Positions 42,117 to 53,073 of a stretch of DNA of 64,000 nt are shown one piece after another. The notes beneath the pieces are model-generated. The model did no database searches, was not told where the DNA came from, and was given only the letters and a program-made list of their open reading frames with translations. The position numbers and the translations under genes are program-made. Location: the NCBI GenBank assembly GCA_902610845.1, contig CACLXJ010000004.1, forward strand, positions 17,962 through 81,961, in the 5' to 3' direction. The stretch is from an uncultured Alphaproteobacteria bacterium. GTDB taxonomy: Bacteria > Pseudomonadota > Alphaproteobacteria > HIMB59 > GCA-002718135. The number at the start of each line of letters is the position of its first letter. Position 1 is the first letter of the stretch.

Positions 42117-43328
42117 TTAATTTCCTAGATTATATGCCTCATGTAGAGATTTTACAGCAATTTTTGTAAATTTTTTATTAATTAAGACACTTATCTTTAT
42201 TTCTGATGTCGAGATAGCTAATATATTAATTGAATTATCGGCTAAAGTTGTAAACATTTTCTTTGCTACTCCAGATTGAGACATCATTCCCATACCAATT
42301 ACTGAAATTTTAGAAATATTACTATTGGTTTCAATAGATTTGAAATCAATTAAATTTTGATTTTCTTCTAATATTTTTTTAGCATTATAAATTTCAACAT
42401 TTGGAACAGTAAAGGTAATATTTGCAGTTACACCATCTTGTGATGTATTTTGAACAATCATATCTACGTTAATATTATTATTAGCTAACAATCCAAAAAT
42501 TGTTGCGGATATACCAGGTTTATCAGCAATACCAGATAAAGTTAGTTTTGATTCATTATTACTAAAGCTCACTCCGCTTACAATTTCTTTTTCAATTAAT
42601 TTATTTTCATCTACAACAAGAGTACCACTTTGTTTTGTTATTGAAGAAAGCACTTGTAATGTAAGATTATTTTTCATCGCTAATTCAACGGAGCGAGTAT
42701 GAAGTACTTTTGCTCCAGTAGACGACATTTCTAACATTTCTTCGAATGCTAATTTATTAATTTTTTTAGCTTTGGGTTCCAGATTTGGATCAGTTGAATA
42801 AACACCATCAACATCTGTGTAAATATCACATCTATCAGCATCAACAGCAGCGGCAACAGCAACTGCAGTTGTATCAGAACCACCCCTTCCTAATGATGTA
42901 ATCTTTCCATCTATATCGATACCTTGGAATCCAGCAACTACTAAAACATCATAATCATTTAGATATTTATCAATTCTAACTTTATCTATGTTTAAGATTT
43001 TAGCTTTTTGATGGTTACTGTCTGTTATAATTGGGATTTGCCATCCAAGTAATGGAATAGATTTAATATTTCTTTTTTTTAAAATAGCCGAAAGAAGTCC
43101 AACTGAAACAGCTTCACCAGATGTTAAAATTAAATCATTTTCAATAATCTCATTTGACTCAATTTCATCTATATATTCTTGCATTTTATTTGTAACGCCT
43201 GACATTGCGGATAAAACAACAATTAACTTTTTGTCATTTAGTTGCTTTTCAACAATGTTTGCAACATTATTGATTTTATCAATACTGCCAACTGAAGTAC
43301 CACCAAATTTCATTACTATAAGTTTCAT
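42117..43328 (-). CDS. lysC: Aspartate kinase
   Basis: VMKFGGTSVGS, GRGGSDTTAVAVAAAVDADRCDIYTDVDGVYSTDP, two ACT domains. Confidence 0.96.
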   Translation of the reverse strand: MKLIVMKFGGTSVGSIDKINNVANIVEKQLNDKKLIVVLSAMSGVTNKMQEYIDEIESNEIIENDLILTSGEAVSVGLLSAILKKRNIKSIPLLGWQIPIITDSNHQKAKILNIDKVRIDKYLNDYDVLVVAGFQGIDIDGKITSLGRGGSDTTAVAVAAAVDADRCDIYTDVDGVYSTDPNLEPKAKKINKLAFEEMLEMSSTGAKVLHTRSVELAMKNNLTLQVLSSITKQSGTLVVDENKLIEKEIVSGVSFSNNESKLTLSGIADKPGISATIFGLLANNNINVDMIVQNTSQDGVTANITFTVPNVEIYNAKKILEENQNLIDFKSIETNSNISKISVIGMGMMSQSGVAKKMFTTLADNSINILAISTSEIKISVLINKKFTKIAVKSLHEAYNLGN

Positions 43329-43391
43329 TGACTTAAATATTTTTTAAATTATTTCAGCTATTATAATTATTGTTCCTAACAAACAAGTTTT

Positions 43392-44099
43392 ATGATGAAT
43401 ACAAAATCAAAAAATGAAGAATTTACCTTGTTTAATCAACTTTCAGATGAATGGTGGAATGAAAACGGAAAATTCAAGATTCTTCATCAAATCAAAAGTC
43501 ATAGAATGACTTATATACTAGATCAAATTGGAAATAGGGACATTAAAAATTTAAAAATACTGGATGTAGGTTGTGGTGGAGGAATAATTTGTGAGCCACT
43601 GGCGAGATTAGGTGCAAAAGTCACGGGAATAGATTTTGTTCCAAATAATATCAGTGCTGCTAAAATACATTCCAAAAAAAATAAACTTAAAATTAATTAT
43701 ATTCATAAAGATGTTGAAAAATCAAAATTAGATGGAAAATTTGATTTAATACTAATGTTTGAAGTTTTAGAACATTTAGATGATTGGAAAAAAACTATTA
43801 ATAAGATAAAAAAAAATTTAAATAAAAATGGTATAATTATAATTTCCACAATTAATAGAAACTCACTTTCTAAATTATTTGCAATTAGTATTGCTGAAAA
43901 TATTTTAAAATGGATACCTAAAGGAACTCATGATTATTATAAATTAATTAAACCTGAAGAATTAAAAAAAACTTTAACACAAGAAAACTTTCATTTTAAA
44001 AATATTAAAGGTCTTGTTTTTGATCCATTAAGAGGAGAATGGAAATTATCAAAAAACTTTATGGTCAATTATTTTTGTACTGCAAATTTAATTAATTAG
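43392..44099 (+). CDS. ubiG: Ubiquinone biosynthesis O-methyltransferase
   Basis: EWWNENGKFKILHQIKSHRMTYI, LDVGCGGGIICEPLARLGAKVTGID. Confidence 0.93.
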   Translation: MMNTKSKNEEFTLFNQLSDEWWNENGKFKILHQIKSHRMTYILDQIGNRDIKNLKILDVGCGGGIICEPLARLGAKVTGIDFVPNNISAAKIHSKKNKLKINYIHKDVEKSKLDGKFDLILMFEVLEHLDDWKKTINKIKKNLNKNGIIIISTINRNSLSKLFAISIAENILKWIPKGTHDYYKLIKPEELKKTLTQENFHFKNIKGLVFDPLRGEWKLSKNFMVNYFCTANLIN

Positions 44100-44505
44100 T
44101 TTTTTTTGTTGAAAAAGGTAATGGTAATACATCAATATGTTCATCCATTAGTTCTTTAGTTTGTTCAATTGAAGCTTCGCCATAAATTGCACGTTCCTTA
44201 GCTTCACCATATTTAATTTTTTTTGCTTCCTCTGTAAATTTATCACCAACATAATCAAATTCTTTTTCTATAATCTTTTTTAGCCTTTTAACATTAGAAG
44301 CAATTGATTTATTTCTTTTAGAAATTTTTGAATTTGATTTTTTGGCTACATTTGGAGCCATTAAACCTTTTCTGATTTGAATACTATTACATGAAGGACA
44401 AGACACTAACCCTTGTTTAATTTGCTTATTGTAGTCATTCGTATTTTCGAACCATCCTTCGAAAGAAAAATCACAATCTGAACAAGAAAGATTAAATACG
44501 ATCAT
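44092..44505 (-). CDS. DUF1178 family protein
   Basis: MIVFNLSCSDCDFSFEGWFENTNDYNKQIKQGLVSCPSCNS. Confidence 0.93.
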   Translation of the reverse strand: MIVFNLSCSDCDFSFEGWFENTNDYNKQIKQGLVSCPSCNSIQIRKGLMAPNVAKKSNSKISKRNKSIASNVKRLKKIIEKEFDYVGDKFTEEAKKIKYGEAKERAIYGEASIEQTKELMDEHIDVLPLPFSTKKTN

Positions 44506-44510
44506 ATCTA

Positions 44511-44993
44511 TTATATTGTTTCATCTGTTTTTTTTTCAATATCAAAATCAACATCTTCAGATTCTAATTGCATAATTAATGAATTTTTTGGAAAATTTAA
44601 ATTACATACTGTTCCCTTTGACAATGTTACACCCATAAAAGGTTTTAAACTAATATTGATATATTTTTGAGTATTTTGATTTAAAATATCAATTTTTACA
44701 AGCTCTTTAAAAATAATAAGTAGAAAATTTTTTTTCAGTTCGAATTTCAATAATGATTTGGGAGTTTGGTAAAGGGATAATTTAAAAAAAAGATTTTTTT
44801 CAAGAACATTTATATCTTCTTCTAATTCAATATTAGAATTTTGTATTACGAGATTTTTTAAAGAAATTTGATCTTGTCTGTTTAAGATTTTTTCTTTCAA
44901 TATTTCTAAAAAAGTAGTTCCATAGATTTTTTTATTAATATTTTCAGTTTCTTCTTTAATAATTGCAACTATCTCTTTAAGAATAATATCCAT
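44511..44993 (-). CDS. Hypothetical protein
   Basis: 160-aa ORF filling a gap between annotated genes; no recognisable motif. Confidence 0.6.
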   Translation of the reverse strand: MDIILKEIVAIIKEETENINKKIYGTTFLEILKEKILNRQDQISLKNLVIQNSNIELEEDINVLEKNLFFKLSLYQTPKSLLKFELKKNFLLIIFKELVKIDILNQNTQKYINISLKPFMGVTLSKGTVCNLNFPKNSLIMQLESEDVDFDIEKKTDETI

Positions 44994-45019
44994 AATTACT
45001 TTTTATACTTTATAAAAAA

Positions 45020-45796
45020 ATGATAAACAAAAAATACCTTAAACTATTAAGATCTAAAGATAGAAAATACGGTGAAAACTTTATATATAATCAAGTAGGT
45101 AAAAATATAATTGATTCCTTAGATATTTTAAAAGGTCCTTTTAATGATATTTTGCAACTTGGAATTAATGATAATGTAGTTATTAATTATATTAAAGAAA
45201 AATTTCCCTCTTGTTCTATAACAAGTGCTGATATTGATTTATCTCTTTTTATAAAAAAAACTGATCAAAAATTAATAGAAATTGATTTGGACAATTTGGT
45301 AATTACAAATAAAAAATATGATTTAATTTTTAGTAATTTTTTTTGTCAATTAACTTCCAGTTTTGAGAAATTAATAAAAAGTATTTTTAATACCCTTAAT
45401 TCAAATGGACTTTTTATTGCAACTGTTCCTAGTACTGAAAATATATATCAGCTTGTAAACTCAATGTATGAAACTGACAATTTTTTGTACGGAGGTATGT
45501 ATCAAAGAATTAACCCAAGTTTAGATATAAATTATATTTTTAAAATACTTAAATTTTATAATTTTGACGCACCTTTAATAAATACTAATAATTTTACTAT
45601 AGAATATTCAGTTTTTAAAAAACTACTTGATGATGTAAGATTTCTAAATTTATCTTACTCAGGGACTGATAAAAGAAATTATTTTGAAAATAAGAAATAT
45701 TTTGTTCATTTGGAAAAACAATTCAAAAAAAATTATTATAAGGAAAATTTTAATCTTGATATAGATTATAATACAATTTGTGCTTGGAAAAAATAA
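45020..45796 (+). CDS. SAM-dependent methyltransferase, BioC/NDUFAF5-like
   Basis: LQLGINDNVVINYIKEKFPSCSITSADIDL; divergent SAM motif; weak similarity by eye. Confidence 0.7.
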   Translation: MINKKYLKLLRSKDRKYGENFIYNQVGKNIIDSLDILKGPFNDILQLGINDNVVINYIKEKFPSCSITSADIDLSLFIKKTDQKLIEIDLDNLVITNKKYDLIFSNFFCQLTSSFEKLIKSIFNTLNSNGLFIATVPSTENIYQLVNSMYETDNFLYGGMYQRINPSLDINYIFKILKFYNFDAPLINTNNFTIEYSVFKKLLDDVRFLNLSYSGTDKRNYFENKKYFVHLEKQFKKNYYKENFNLDIDYNTICAWKK

Positions 45797-45798
45797 AA

Positions 45799-47010
45799 TT
45801 AAGATCTGTAATCAGCATTAATTTTCAAATATTCAAAAGTTAGATCATTTCCATAAACGGTATGATAAAACTTACCTAAATTTAATTTTACATTAATTTC
45901 CACAATGCTGTTTTTGATATACTGATCGAGTTTTTTTATATTTATTTTTTTACTAATTGAACCATTTTCACAAACAATATTATTTCCGAATAAAACTCTA
46001 ATTTTATTTTGATTAATATTTTCTTCAGTTTTACCAATTGCCATTATTACTCTACCCCAATTTGCATCTTCTCCTGCTATTGCTGTTTTTACCAAAGGCG
46101 AATTAGCAATACTTAATGCTATTTTTTTTGCTTGATTTTTTGATCTTGCATTCAAAACATTTACTCTTATTAATTTAGAGACACCCTCTCCATCTTTAAT
46201 TACTTGAAGAGATAAATCATGCATTAATTCATATATTTTGTTATTTAATATTTTGAAATTTTTTTTACTTAAATTTATATTTTTATTGCCGACAGAAAAC
46301 ATCATTAAAGTATCACTTGTTGATGTATCACTATCTACAGTTATTGAATTAAATGTGTTATCTAAATTATTTTTAAGTAATCTAGTCAATAACTGTTTTG
46401 AAATTTCACATTCTATAAATATATAGACCAACATTGTTCCCATATTTGGTTGAATCATTCCTGATCCTTTTGCTATTCCATAGATATTAAATGATTGATT
46501 GTCTAAGATAGTATTTTTAATTGATACCTTTGGAAAAGTATCTGTTGTCATAATTGCCTTAGCGCTTTCAAGTAAACTATTTTTATTTTTGGAATTTATT
46601 TTTTCAAATTTATTTATAATTAAATTAGGATTAAATTTTTCTCCGATTACACCAGTAGATGATACTAATACTTCATTAGATTTACATTTAATTTTTTTTG
46701 TTAATGCTTTTACATACTTATCAATAATTTTAAGACCATCTTTACCAGTATGCGCATTTGCATTACCAGCATTAACAACTAACGCTTTAGCCTTACCTTT
46801 GTTATTTTTTTTATCCCAAATTATAGGGGCTGAAGGTGTTGATGTTTTTGAATAAACGCAACTCACATTTATGATTTTATCAAAAATTATTAATAAAAGA
46901 TCTTTATCTTTTTTTTTAAATCCAGCGTTAAAAGTATAAATATTGAGGCCAGTAGGATTAAAATCTTTGATTTTTTTTGGCTTAAATATTGAAATCATTT
47001 TATTGACCAT
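45799..47010 (-). CDS. argJ: Bifunctional glutamate N-acetyltransferase/amino-acid acetyltransferase
   Basis: KGSGMIQPNMGTMLVYIF; SSTGVIGE; AIAGEDANWGRVIMAIG. Confidence 0.96.
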   Translation of the reverse strand: MVNKMISIFKPKKIKDFNPTGLNIYTFNAGFKKKDKDLLLIIFDKIINVSCVYSKTSTPSAPIIWDKKNNKGKAKALVVNAGNANAHTGKDGLKIIDKYVKALTKKIKCKSNEVLVSSTGVIGEKFNPNLIINKFEKINSKNKNSLLESAKAIMTTDTFPKVSIKNTILDNQSFNIYGIAKGSGMIQPNMGTMLVYIFIECEISKQLLTRLLKNNLDNTFNSITVDSDTSTSDTLMMFSVGNKNINLSKKNFKILNNKIYELMHDLSLQVIKDGEGVSKLIRVNVLNARSKNQAKKIALSIANSPLVKTAIAGEDANWGRVIMAIGKTEENINQNKIRVLFGNNIVCENGSISKKINIKKLDQYIKNSIVEINVKLNLGKFYHTVYGNDLTFEYLKINADYRS

Positions 47011-47074
47011 ATTTTAGCTTAAATTCCTTTGTAGAAGAAATATTTTTCATATATTAACTGCCATCTATCATAAC

Positions 47075-49591
47075 ATGATCAATATCGTTAATAAAATATT
47101 TGGTTCTATAAAATCTAATTCACTTAAAAAATATGGTAGTTTTGTAGAGAAAGTAAATAAACTGGAAGAAGAAATTTCTAAACTTTCAGATCAAGAATTA
47201 AAAGATAAAACAAATTTCTTTAAAAATAAATTTAATGAAACTCGATCAATATCCAAATCATTACCAGAAATATTTGCAGTAGTTAGAGAGACATCAAAAA
47301 GAACATTAAATATGAGACACTATGATGTTCAAATAATAGGTGGAATGGTCTTGTACGAAAACAAGATAACTGAAATGAAAACAGGAGAAGGAAAAACATT
47401 AGTCGCTACTCTAGCTGCCTATGCAAATGCTATAGAAAACTTATCGGTACATATTATTACAGTTAATGACTATCTAGCAAAAAGAGATGCAGAATGGATG
47501 GGTAAAATATTTAATTTTCTTGGTCTTAGTGTTGGTTGTGTTACTTCGGAAACAGCTCATGAAGAAAGATCAAATCAATATGATGCAGATATTGTGTATG
47601 CAACTAATAATGAGATAGGATTTGATTACTTAAGAGATAATTTAAAAAACGATTACAATAACTTATGTTTTAAAAAAAATGCATTTGCCATAGTTGATGA
47701 AGTCGACAGTATTTTAATTGATGAAGCTAGAACACCTCTTGTGATATCTGCTGAATCAAATTCCGATACTAATTTATTTCCAAAAATAGATAAAATTATA
47801 AAAATTCTTAGAGAAAATGATTTTGAAATTAATGAAGAAAGTAAAAGTATTTTACTTACTACAGAGGGAATGGAATTTTGTGAAAAATTATTGAAAGAAA
47901 ATGGAATTATTAAAGAAGGTACGCTTCAGGATTTAGGAAATATGGTTTTGAACCATAATATTATCCAAGCACTTAGAGCTCATCATTTATTTATAAAAGA
48001 TAAAGATTACATAATTAAAGATAGAAGTGTAGTGATCATTGATGAGTTAACTGGTAGAGCCATGGAAGGTAGAAGATATGGTGATGGATTGCATCAAGCT
48101 ATAGAAGCAAAAGAAAATTTGGTGATCCAAAAAGAAAATCAAACTATTGCTTCTGTTACATATCAAAATTTTTTTAGAACATATCATCGTCTAAGTGGTA
48201 TGACAGGAACTGCCGCAACAGAAGCTAAAGAATTTGAAAGTATATATGATTTGGAGGTTGTTGAAATTCCTCCTAATATTAAAGTGAACCGTCTTGATAA
48301 AAATGATCAAATTTATATGACAAAAAGAGAAAAATACAATGCTGTGTTAGATCTTGTTAAATCAAGAAACAAAATAAATCAACCAATCCTAATAGGAACT
48401 ACATCAGTAGAAAATTCTATAAAGATTTCTGATTTATTAAAAAGAGAAAATCTAAAGCATAATATTCTAAATGCTAAAAATCATATGAGTGAAGCAAAAA
48501 TTATTGAAGAAGCTGGAATGCCTAGCAATATAACTATTTCAACTAATATGGCAGGAAGAGGTACTGATATTAAATTGGGAAATGGTGATGTTAATTTAAA
48601 AAAAGAAGCAATAGAAGCAGGTGGTTTGCTCATAATTGGCACAGAAAGACACGAAAGTAGAAGAATAGATAATCAATTAAGAGGTCGGTCAGGTAGACAG
48701 GGTGATATAGGAGAAAGTATATTTTTCTTATCATTAGAAGATGACCTAATGAGAATATTTGGATCAAAAACTCTTGAAAATGTATTGTCAAAATTAGGCC
48801 TCAAAGATGGTGAAGTTATAACTCACTCAATGATTACTAAATCTTTGGAAAGAGCTCAACAAAAAGTAGAGAGTCATAATTTTGATATGAGAAAACAAAT
48901 CTTAAAATTTGACGATATATTAAATGATCAAAGAAAAATTATTTACCAAAATAGAAGAGAAATTCTTAATACCAATGATCAATCTAAAATTATTGAAGAT
49001 ATGATTTATGACTATACTAATTACTTAATTGAATTAACTATTCCCCCTAAAAAATATTCTCATGAATGGGATGGAAATTTATTAAAAGAAAAAGTCAAAG
49101 AAACTTTTGCTTTAGATATACCAGCTTCAAAATGGTTAGATGAAGAAGGCGTTGATGATGAAGAGATTAAAAAAAGGTTACTTGATGAAATAAATCAAAA
49201 ATATAGAGAAAAACAACATCAATACTCAGCTGAATTATTTAAATTTGCAGAAAAAAGAGTAATGTTATTTCAAATAGACAAAGACTGGAGAGATCATCTA
49301 GCGGCAATGGATTCTTTACGTGGTAGTGTCAATTTAAGAGCAATGGGAGGTAAAGATCCATTTTATGAGTACAAAAAAGAATCTTTTGATTATTTTGATG
49401 AGATGCTTTCTAACCAAAATGAAAGAGTTTTAAAAACTTTATTTAATATTAAGCTTGTTAGTGATAATAGTAATAATTCTTCTAAAGAGCAAACTAAGGA
49501 ACCTAGAAGAATAATTACAAAAAAAATAGGTAGAAATGAACCTTGTCCATGCGGTTCAGGTAAAAAATATAAACAATGTCATGGCAATTAA
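47075..49591 (+). CDS. secA: Preprotein translocase ATPase SecA
   Basis: [32 protein letters not shown]-terminal zinc motif [15 protein letters not shown]. Confidence 0.98.
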   Translation: MINIVNKIFGSIKSNSLKKYGSFVEKVNKLEEEISKLSDQELKDKTNFFKNKFNETRSISKSLPEIFAVVRETSKRTLNMRHYDVQIIGGMVLYENKITEMKTGEGKTLVATLAAYANAIENLSVHIITVNDYLAKRDAEWMGKIFNFLGLSVGCVTSETAHEERSNQYDADIVYATNNEIGFDYLRDNLKNDYNNLCFKKNAFAIVDEVDSILIDEARTPLVISAESNSDTNLFPKIDKIIKILRENDFEINEESKSILLTTEGMEFCEKLLKENGIIKEGTLQDLGNMVLNHNIIQALRAHHLFIKDKDYIIKDRSVVIIDELTGRAMEGRRYGDGLHQAIEAKENLVIQKENQTIASVTYQNFFRTYHRLSGMTGTAATEAKEFESIYDLEVVEIPPNIKVNRLDKNDQIYMTKREKYNAVLDLVKSRNKINQPILIGTTSVENSIKISDLLKRENLKHNILNAKNHMSEAKIIEEAGMPSNITISTNMAGRGTDIKLGNGDVNLKKEAIEAGGLLIIGTERHESRRIDNQLRGRSGRQGDIGESIFFLSLEDDLMRIFGSKTLENVLSKLGLKDGEVITHSMITKSLERAQQKVESHNFDMRKQILKFDDILNDQRKIIYQNRREILNTNDQSKIIEDMIYDYTNYLIELTIPPKKYSHEWDGNLLKEKVKETFALDIPASKWLDEEGVDDEEIKKRLLDEINQKYREKQHQYSAELFKFAEKRVMLFQIDKDWRDHLAAMDSLRGSVNLRAMGGKDPFYEYKKESFDYFDEMLSNQNERVLKTLFNIKLVSDNSNNSSKEQTKEPRRIITKKIGRNEPCPCGSGKKYKQCHGN

Positions 49592-50526
49592 ATATCTGAA
49601 GTAATATTCAGATATTTATCTTTTCTTATTTTGACTAAATCTTCGATTGAAATTTGCTTCAATTCATTCATAAAAAATTTAATTTTTTCTTTTAATATTT
49701 CAGCTTGTTTTACAGGATGTCTATGTGCACCACCAAATGGTTCCGGGATTATATCATCAATAATTTTAAAATTTTTACAATCTTTAGAAGTTAGTTTCAG
49801 AGTTTTTGCTGCTTCTTGAGAAAATTCTGTATTTCGCCATAAAATAGAAGCACACCCTTCAGGGGAGATCACCGAATATATTGAATGTTCAAGCATTAAT
49901 ACCCTATCAGAGGTTGCTATCCCTATTGCTCCACCAGACCCACCTTCTCCAATTATTACAGATATTGTAGGTGTTTTTACTTTTAAAAAATTAAGTATTG
50001 ATGAAGCTATAGATTCTGATTGCCCTCTTTCCTCAGCATCCTTCCCCGGAAATGCGCCTGCTGTATCTACAAATGATATTAATGGTAATTTAAATTTTTC
50101 TGCTAATTTCAATAATCTTTGAACTTTTCTATACCCCTCTGGTTTAGCCATGCCAAAGTTATGTTTAATTCTTGTTTCCATTGTATTTCCTTTTTCAGTG
50201 CCAACAAAAAAAACTGAATTACCATCAATTTTTGCTAACCCACCCAATATTGCATTATCATCAGCATATTTCTTATCCCCATGTAAAAGTACAATGTCAT
50301 CAAAAATTTGCTTAGTGTAGTCTAGTGTATGCGGTCTTTCTCCGTGACGAGAAACTTGAACTTTTTGCCAAGGATCTAAATTTGAATAAATTTTTTTATA
50401 TAATTCATTTTTTTCTTTATCTAATTTTTTGATTCTATCATCATTTAATTCTTTATTATTTTCTAACCGATTTAAAACTGATTCAATTTTTTCTATTTCA
50501 GTTTCAAATTCAAAATATTTAATCAT
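49588..50526 (-). CDS. accA: Acetyl-CoA carboxylase carboxyltransferase subunit alpha
   Basis: [52 protein letters not shown]. Confidence 0.97.
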   Translation of the reverse strand: MIKYFEFETEIEKIESVLNRLENNKELNDDRIKKLDKEKNELYKKIYSNLDPWQKVQVSRHGERPHTLDYTKQIFDDIVLLHGDKKYADDNAILGGLAKIDGNSVFFVGTEKGNTMETRIKHNFGMAKPEGYRKVQRLLKLAEKFKLPLISFVDTAGAFPGKDAEERGQSESIASSILNFLKVKTPTISVIIGEGGSGGAIGIATSDRVLMLEHSIYSVISPEGCASILWRNTEFSQEAAKTLKLTSKDCKNFKIIDDIIPEPFGGAHRHPVKQAEILKEKIKFFMNELKQISIEDLVKIRKDKYLNITSDI

Positions 50527-50527
50527 A

Positions 50528-52297
50528 TTATATTATGAATTTATAATTTTTAAATATCTCTAATATTAAATTTCTAAACAATACCCCGTCATTATAAATT
50601 AAATATCCTTTAAGTATAAGTTTAAGATGTTCTGGATGTATATCATTCCAATTTTTATGGTTTAAAGAAATTAATGAATAAATAAGGAATTTATCATCAT
50701 TATTATTAATAATACTATTTTTAATTTCATTGTATAGTAATATTGATGGCATTAATCTTTCATCAAAAATTTTGTCTAAATTAATATTGGTGTCAACTTT
50801 TATATCTAAATTCATTACATCTTTTAAAACAAAAAATAATTCTTCATTTTCATTATTTTCATCATAAATATAGTTTCCTAAAGTTAGATCTAGAGAATTT
50901 ATAAATAAATCTAAGTTATTGGTAGAATATAAATCTAATAATACTCTTGTATATATACTTTTTGCATCTACTTCTTTTGCATTTTCATATAATTCTATCC
51001 ATGCAAGTGCTTTTTCAAAATTATTGTTAAATATATAAGCAGATGCTATTTTTGGTCCAAAATTTATATTTTCTGAATTAGCTTCAATAGAACCCAACAT
51101 ATTATTTGATAGTTTATAAGCTATTTCTTCTAGGTTGTTTTGTTTTGCAAAGTCCCAAAATTCAACTAAAGCATTTAATCTATCATTTGGAAAAATTTGA
51201 ATATTTACTAATTGAAATAAAAAAGCCATGCTCAACTCTTTATTATTTGATAAAGAATCTATTGTATTTTTCGAATTGTTAAATTGATCTGAATTAAAAT
51301 CAGCAGACATATATAATGCAGCTAAACTATCTACAGTAATTAAATTTTCTAGAAAACTTTCATTAGCTGCTTTAATTCTTAAGTCAATAGGTGAAGCTTG
51401 ATTTAATATTATTGGAATTGATAAATTCTTTTTATCAAGCTCATAAAATTCGTGTGAAAATGGAAGTTCAGCAATCCTTGTCATTGCACTATATAAAAAA
51501 ATTAATTCTTTATTAATCTCAGAATTTTTATTTTCATCCTCAACAATTAATTGATCTGCTGAGTTCGTTATAAGTGAAAATAAATTTTGATAATAATTGT
51601 CTGCATTGTTTTCGGACTCTACTAAAATAGAATTTAATAATGTAGCCTCAGATATATTATTACTTAATATTAAACAGAATATGTCAAGTTTTTCTAGAAA
51701 GAAGTAGTCTAAAACAATATTTGAGTTTAGTTCTTCTCTAAAACTACATGCTTCGTTAAGCCGAAAAGTTGACAAAAGATAATTTAATCTAACACTAGTA
51801 TAAAAATTAAAATTTTTGTCATTATTTAATTCATATTTTTCAATTAATTCAAAGGACTTATTAATTTGACCAATTGATTTAAAGTAATTTACAATTAAGA
51901 AGAGTATTTCTCTATCTTGCTCAATTTCTAAATCTAATTGTTGATTTTCTAAAACTTCAATTATTTCTCTTTGAAGAGATTTAGAATTAATATTTTGAAG
52001 ATTATTAAAATAATTATTTAAATCCTTTATCTGATTTTTGAAAATAAAACTGTCTTTTACAATTTCAATTTGTTCTACTTCTACATCACTAGTAGTAACT
52101 TCTTTATCTGCATCATCTACAACTGTATTTTCAACTACTTCATTGACGTTATTTTCATTGTTTAGATTTTCTAAAACCATTTGATCTAAGCTCTTACTTT
52201 CATGTAAATTAATTACCTCTAGTTCACTATTTTCTAACTCATTTGCAGAAATTAAATTAGAAAAAAAAAACAAGATAATAATAAAAATAAGTTTCAT
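50528..52297 (-). CDS. Secreted/periplasmic uncharacterised helical protein
   Basis: 589 aa; signal-peptide-like N-terminus MKLIFIIILFFFSNLISA; helix-rich, no named motif. Confidence 0.6.
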   Translation of the reverse strand: MKLIFIIILFFFSNLISANELENSELEVINLHESKSLDQMVLENLNNENNVNEVVENTVVDDADKEVTTSDVEVEQIEIVKDSFIFKNQIKDLNNYFNNLQNINSKSLQREIIEVLENQQLDLEIEQDREILFLIVNYFKSIGQINKSFELIEKYELNNDKNFNFYTSVRLNYLLSTFRLNEACSFREELNSNIVLDYFFLEKLDIFCLILSNNISEATLLNSILVESENNADNYYQNLFSLITNSADQLIVEDENKNSEINKELIFLYSAMTRIAELPFSHEFYELDKKNLSIPIILNQASPIDLRIKAANESFLENLITVDSLAALYMSADFNSDQFNNSKNTIDSLSNNKELSMAFLFQLVNIQIFPNDRLNALVEFWDFAKQNNLEEIAYKLSNNMLGSIEANSENINFGPKIASAYIFNNNFEKALAWIELYENAKEVDAKSIYTRVLLDLYSTNNLDLFINSLDLTLGNYIYDENNENEELFFVLKDVMNLDIKVDTNINLDKIFDERLMPSILLYNEIKNSIINNNDDKFLIYSLISLNHKNWNDIHPEHLKLILKGYLIYNDGVLFRNLILEIFKNYKFII

Positions 52298-52422
52298 TTT
52301 AGATTTAGCGTATATTTTTCTGTAATAACTATTGATGGTGAAGGAATGTCAATCATATAAAGTGCAGCAAATATGATTATTGTTAATACTGCAAAAAGAT
52401 ATATAATGTATTTGTTTTTCAT
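52294..52422 (-). CDS. Small single-TM protein, 42 aa (absent from ORF track)
   Basis: Translated by hand: MKNKYIIYLFAVLTIIIFAALYMIDIPSPSIVITEKYTLNLK; stop TGA overlaps ATG of the 589-aa gene (ATGA). Confidence 0.7.
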   Translation of the reverse strand: MKNKYIIYLFAVLTIIIFAALYMIDIPSPSIVITEKYTLNLK

Positions 52423-52521
52423 ATATAATATTAAAAAAATGATTAATATATGTTTTTACCATTTTTTTAAGTTTTTTCCAATTTCAACAAAAATTTGTCA
52501 ATAATAAGAAATAAGTAAAAT

Positions 52522-53073
52522 ATGTTTAATCTAGTTGAAATAAAAAAGAAAAATGTTTGTATAATGGGCCTGATGGGCTCTGGAAAATCTATAATTGGAA
52601 AAGATTTGAGCAAATATAGTAAATTAAAATTTTATGATACTGATAAGGAAATTGAATTAATAACTAAAAAAAGCATAAATGAAATCTTTGAAAAGGATGG
52701 GGAGTCATATTTTAGGAAAATTGAAGAAAAAATTTGTCTGGAGTTATTAACAAAAAATAATTGTATAATATCATTAGGAGGTGGAAGTATAATTAATAAA
52801 AATATCAGAAAAGCAATAAATCAAAATTCTTATTCTATTTATTTAGAAGTTAAGTTAGATAATTTAGAAAATAGATTAAAATCATCAAAAAAAAGACCCC
52901 TACTAAATAATAATTCTAACAATAAAGAAGCCTTGAAAAATCTATATAATCAGAGGCGAAAGTTTTATGAAAAAGCTGATTTTATTGTAAATAATGATAA
53001 TGATAAATCACAAGTATTAGAAAAAATTAAATTTAAACTCAATTCGTATGCAAAAGAAAATAAACATAAATAA
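52522..53073 (+). CDS. aroK: Shikimate kinase
   Basis: IMGLMGSGKSIIGKDLSKYSKLKFYDTDKEIE; SLGGGSIIN. Confidence 0.95.
   Translation: MFNLVEIKKKNVCIMGLMGSGKSIIGKDLSKYSKLKFYDTDKEIELITKKSINEIFEKDGESYFRKIEEKICLELLTKNNCIISLGGGSIINKNIRKAINQNSYSIYLEVKLDNLENRLKSSKKRPLLNNNSNNKEALKNLYNQRRKFYEKADFIVNNDNDKSQVLEKIKFKLNSYAKENKHK

Noticed and set aside
46499-46855. 118-aa ORF antisense to argJ
   Set aside because: Length explained by codon bias of the opposite CDS; no motif.
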